Shown here piece by piece: positions 62,994-64,000 of a stretch of 64,000 nt of DNA. Within the stretch, counting starts at the first letter, position 1. Each line of letters begins with the position of its first letter. The notes under the pieces are model-generated. The model saw only the letters and a program-made list of their open reading frames with translations, did not search any database and was not told the origin of the DNA. The DNA is from Methanolobus tindarius DSM 2278 (GTDB taxonomy: Archaea; Halobacteriota; Methanosarcinia; Methanosarcinales; Methanosarcinaceae): positions 780,879-844,878 of the forward strand of contig NZ_AZAJ01000001.1 of the NCBI RefSeq assembly GCF_000504205.1, given 5' to 3'. The position numbers and the translations under genes were made by a program.

Positions 62994-63680
62994 CTAGACA
63001 GTCGACCTCCATTGAAATGTTTTTTCAACTTTTATTGAGTTGTTTTCATTTGTCACTTCCCTGGAAGAAATCGTAATTTTTGAATATATCTCAGGACGCT
63101 TTTTCAATTCATACATTATTTTTTGTATTCTATGCTTATCTACTCCTGTCGATTTTGCTATATCTTGATATGATAATGGTATGGATGATTTTTTAATACA
63201 TTCAAGTACCATATTTGTCTTTGTAGGTTTGTCAATGATTTTTTCATTGGGAGCAGACTCCTTTTGAGCACTTTCTATACCAACGTTAGCAACAGTTTTA
63301 GTATTATCACATTTTTTGTTTTCTTCTAGTACTGAAACTCTTTGTTTTATGGTCTCAAGTTCCTCAGAAAAACTATCAATTGCTATCATCCTCTTAGTTA
63401 TTTCATCATGTGCCTGATATAATGGCATCTGATAGTGCCTAAACCGGTGAAGAGTTATTTCAATGTGTGAACCAAAATCAGCACCATCCAGTAATCTTTC
63501 TATTTCTGAACATAATGATTCAAACTGAACAGTACTGCCTTCAGAATAAAATTTGAATAGCGATACCAATTTTCCAGATAAATCAAGTTTAAATATCTCC
63601 GGTGAAAAAATGAGGTAAGGATGTGTTTTTTTGATAATGCTATCAAACATCCGTTCCATATCGGCCTGGCTTGTTATCAT
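62994..63680 (-). CDS. Winged-helix DNA-binding protein of the provirus
   Basis: 228 residues. The N-terminal ~100 residues are helical and unassigned. A coiled-coil segment (~100-125, EELETIKQRVSVLEENK) and a polar linker follow. The C-terminal domain (MVLECIKKSSIPLSYQDIAKSTGVDKHRIQKIMYELKKRPEIYSKI, positions ~63080-63215) is a winged helix. It is coupled to the upstream 101-residue gene (4-nt overlap). Probably a transcription or replication control protein. Confidence 0.65.
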   Translation of the reverse strand: MITSQADMERMFDSIIKKTHPYLIFSPEIFKLDLSGKLVSLFKFYSEGSTVQFESLCSEIERLLDGADFGSHIEITLHRFRHYQMPLYQAHDEITKRMIAIDSFSEELETIKQRVSVLEENKKCDNTKTVANVGIESAQKESAPNEKIIDKPTKTNMVLECIKKSSIPLSYQDIAKSTGVDKHRIQKIMYELKKRPEIYSKITISSREVTNENNSIKVEKTFQWRSTV

Positions 63681-63982
63681 GCAACACGCGCTCCTACATA
63701 TTCAGGAACTTTGAATTCTGGTTTCTTATTAAGGTTTTTCACACATATATTGTTGAGTGCTTTATCCAGTTCAACCATCGTCTCTAAATTAACAGTTTTG
63801 AAAATATTTGGCCGTGGTGAAGACATTTTCCTTATGAGCTCTTGACACAGGTCGTCATACTGTGTTTTTTTGCCAAACCCACCATAGACTTTGTTTCTCA
63901 AAGCAGATGATTCTTTGATACCATTGTCACAAACAAACTCTCCAAGGCTTTTTTTCAATGCCACATAAACAGCATTTTTCAT
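63677..63982 (-). CDS. Small provirus protein of unknown function (101 aa)
   Basis: 101 residues, basic and helical (AVYVALKKSLGEFVCDNGIKESSALRNKVYGGFGKKTQYDDLCQELIRKM). It overlaps the winged-helix gene by 4 nt and precedes it in the operon. No signal, TM or motif recognised. The operon seems to continue upstream past the window edge. Confidence 0.5.
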   Translation of the reverse strand: MKNAVYVALKKSLGEFVCDNGIKESSALRNKVYGGFGKKTQYDDLCQELIRKMSSPRPNIFKTVNLETMVELDKALNNICVKNLNKKPEFKVPEYVGARVA

Positions 63983-64000
63983 GTAAGCATCGTTTTCTTC

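Larger units (their letters stand above)
54335..64000. mobile_element. Integrated provirus, inovirus-like architecture (incomplete at right edge)
   Basis: The element starts at tRNA-Glu, with an integrase on the plus strand and at least twelve tightly packed genes on the minus strand. In transcription order after two control-type genes these are: pre-coat-like protein (62343), small secreted TM protein, large adhesin-like anchored protein, secreted multi-TM protein, three small proteins, a 52-residue TM protein and a Walker ATPase (ends 56561). That parallels gVIII-gVII/IX-gIII-gVI-gI of filamentous phages. The right attachment site and replication gene lie beyond 64000. Other tailless membrane-virus types remain possible. 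Confidence 0.6.

Noticed and set aside
54335..64000. Match of CRISPR spacers in this window to the provirus (self-targeting)
   Set aside because: By eye I found no spacer of either array matching the provirus; a proper nucleotide search on both strands is needed to exclude it.
54562..64000. Head-tail phage interpretation of the provirus
   Set aside because: No large terminase, portal, tail tape-measure or HK97-like capsid protein is visible among the genes present.

Overview
The window looks like chromosome of a mesophilic, moderately AT-rich methanogenic archaeon of the Methanosarcinales (Methanosarcinaceae; Methanolobus or Methanococcoides would fit, not provable from sequence alone). Support: proteasome-activating nucleotidase (PAN), a CheF-like archaeal taxis protein, MJ1255-type glycosyltransferases, a PGF-CTERM-like archaeal surface protein, TATA-box promoters with very short leaders, and bacterial-type uvrB and photolyase.

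Layout. (1) 1-5443: remnant of a mobile element (zinc-finger and zinc-ribbon proteins, HEMIH metalloprotease, RelE-type toxin-antitoxin pair, short tyrosine-recombinase-like protein). A decayed cas4 3' end, a leader and a first CRISPR array with an eroded distal end sit inside it. (2) 5781-14219: a 2183-residue secreted Tc/Rhs-type polymorphic toxin with a GLUG insertion, an exchangeable C-terminal tip and a probable immunity gene, then small secreted, RHH and membrane proteins. (3) 14310-26007: a type I-B CRISPR-Cas locus (cas8b-cas7-cas5-cas3-cas6-cas1-cas2-cas4) preceded by a GC-rich structured stretch and a frameshifted small ORF, followed by a leader and a 38-unit array. The two arrays use related 37-nt repeats and share one near-identical spacer. 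(4) 26015-31133: tRNA-Leu(UAG), a tRNA-Leu 5'-half fragment, and a metal-chelate ABC uptake operon with a surface-anchored protein, a MarR regulator and a palindromic operator. (5) 31233-52393: mostly housekeeping or envelope genes (photolyase, SOUL protein, HAD phosphatase, two glycosyltransferases around a PHP protein, DedA, SIMPL, CheF-like, lipoproteins, a PIN-like two-gene unit, YkgJ proteins, tRNA-Gly, uvrB). (6) 53014-54409: PAN and tRNA-Glu(CUC). (7) 54562-64000: an integrated element next to tRNA-Glu that continues past the window.

The element in (7) is the most unusual part. Read on the minus strand its genes run in filamentous-phage (inovirus) order: a small pre-coat protein with signal peptide, hydrophobic core and basic tail; a small secreted TM protein; a large modular adhesin-like protein with a C-terminal anchor; a secreted multi-TM protein; several small proteins; and a Walker ATPase. 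I read it as a candidate archaeal inovirus-like provirus. That call rests on architecture and gene order, not on a database match. No replication initiator or distal attachment site lies within the window.

The CRISPR-Cas locus has all the genes expected for adaptation, crRNA processing and interference. Several of its spacers encode related peptides, which suggests repeated sampling of one virus family.
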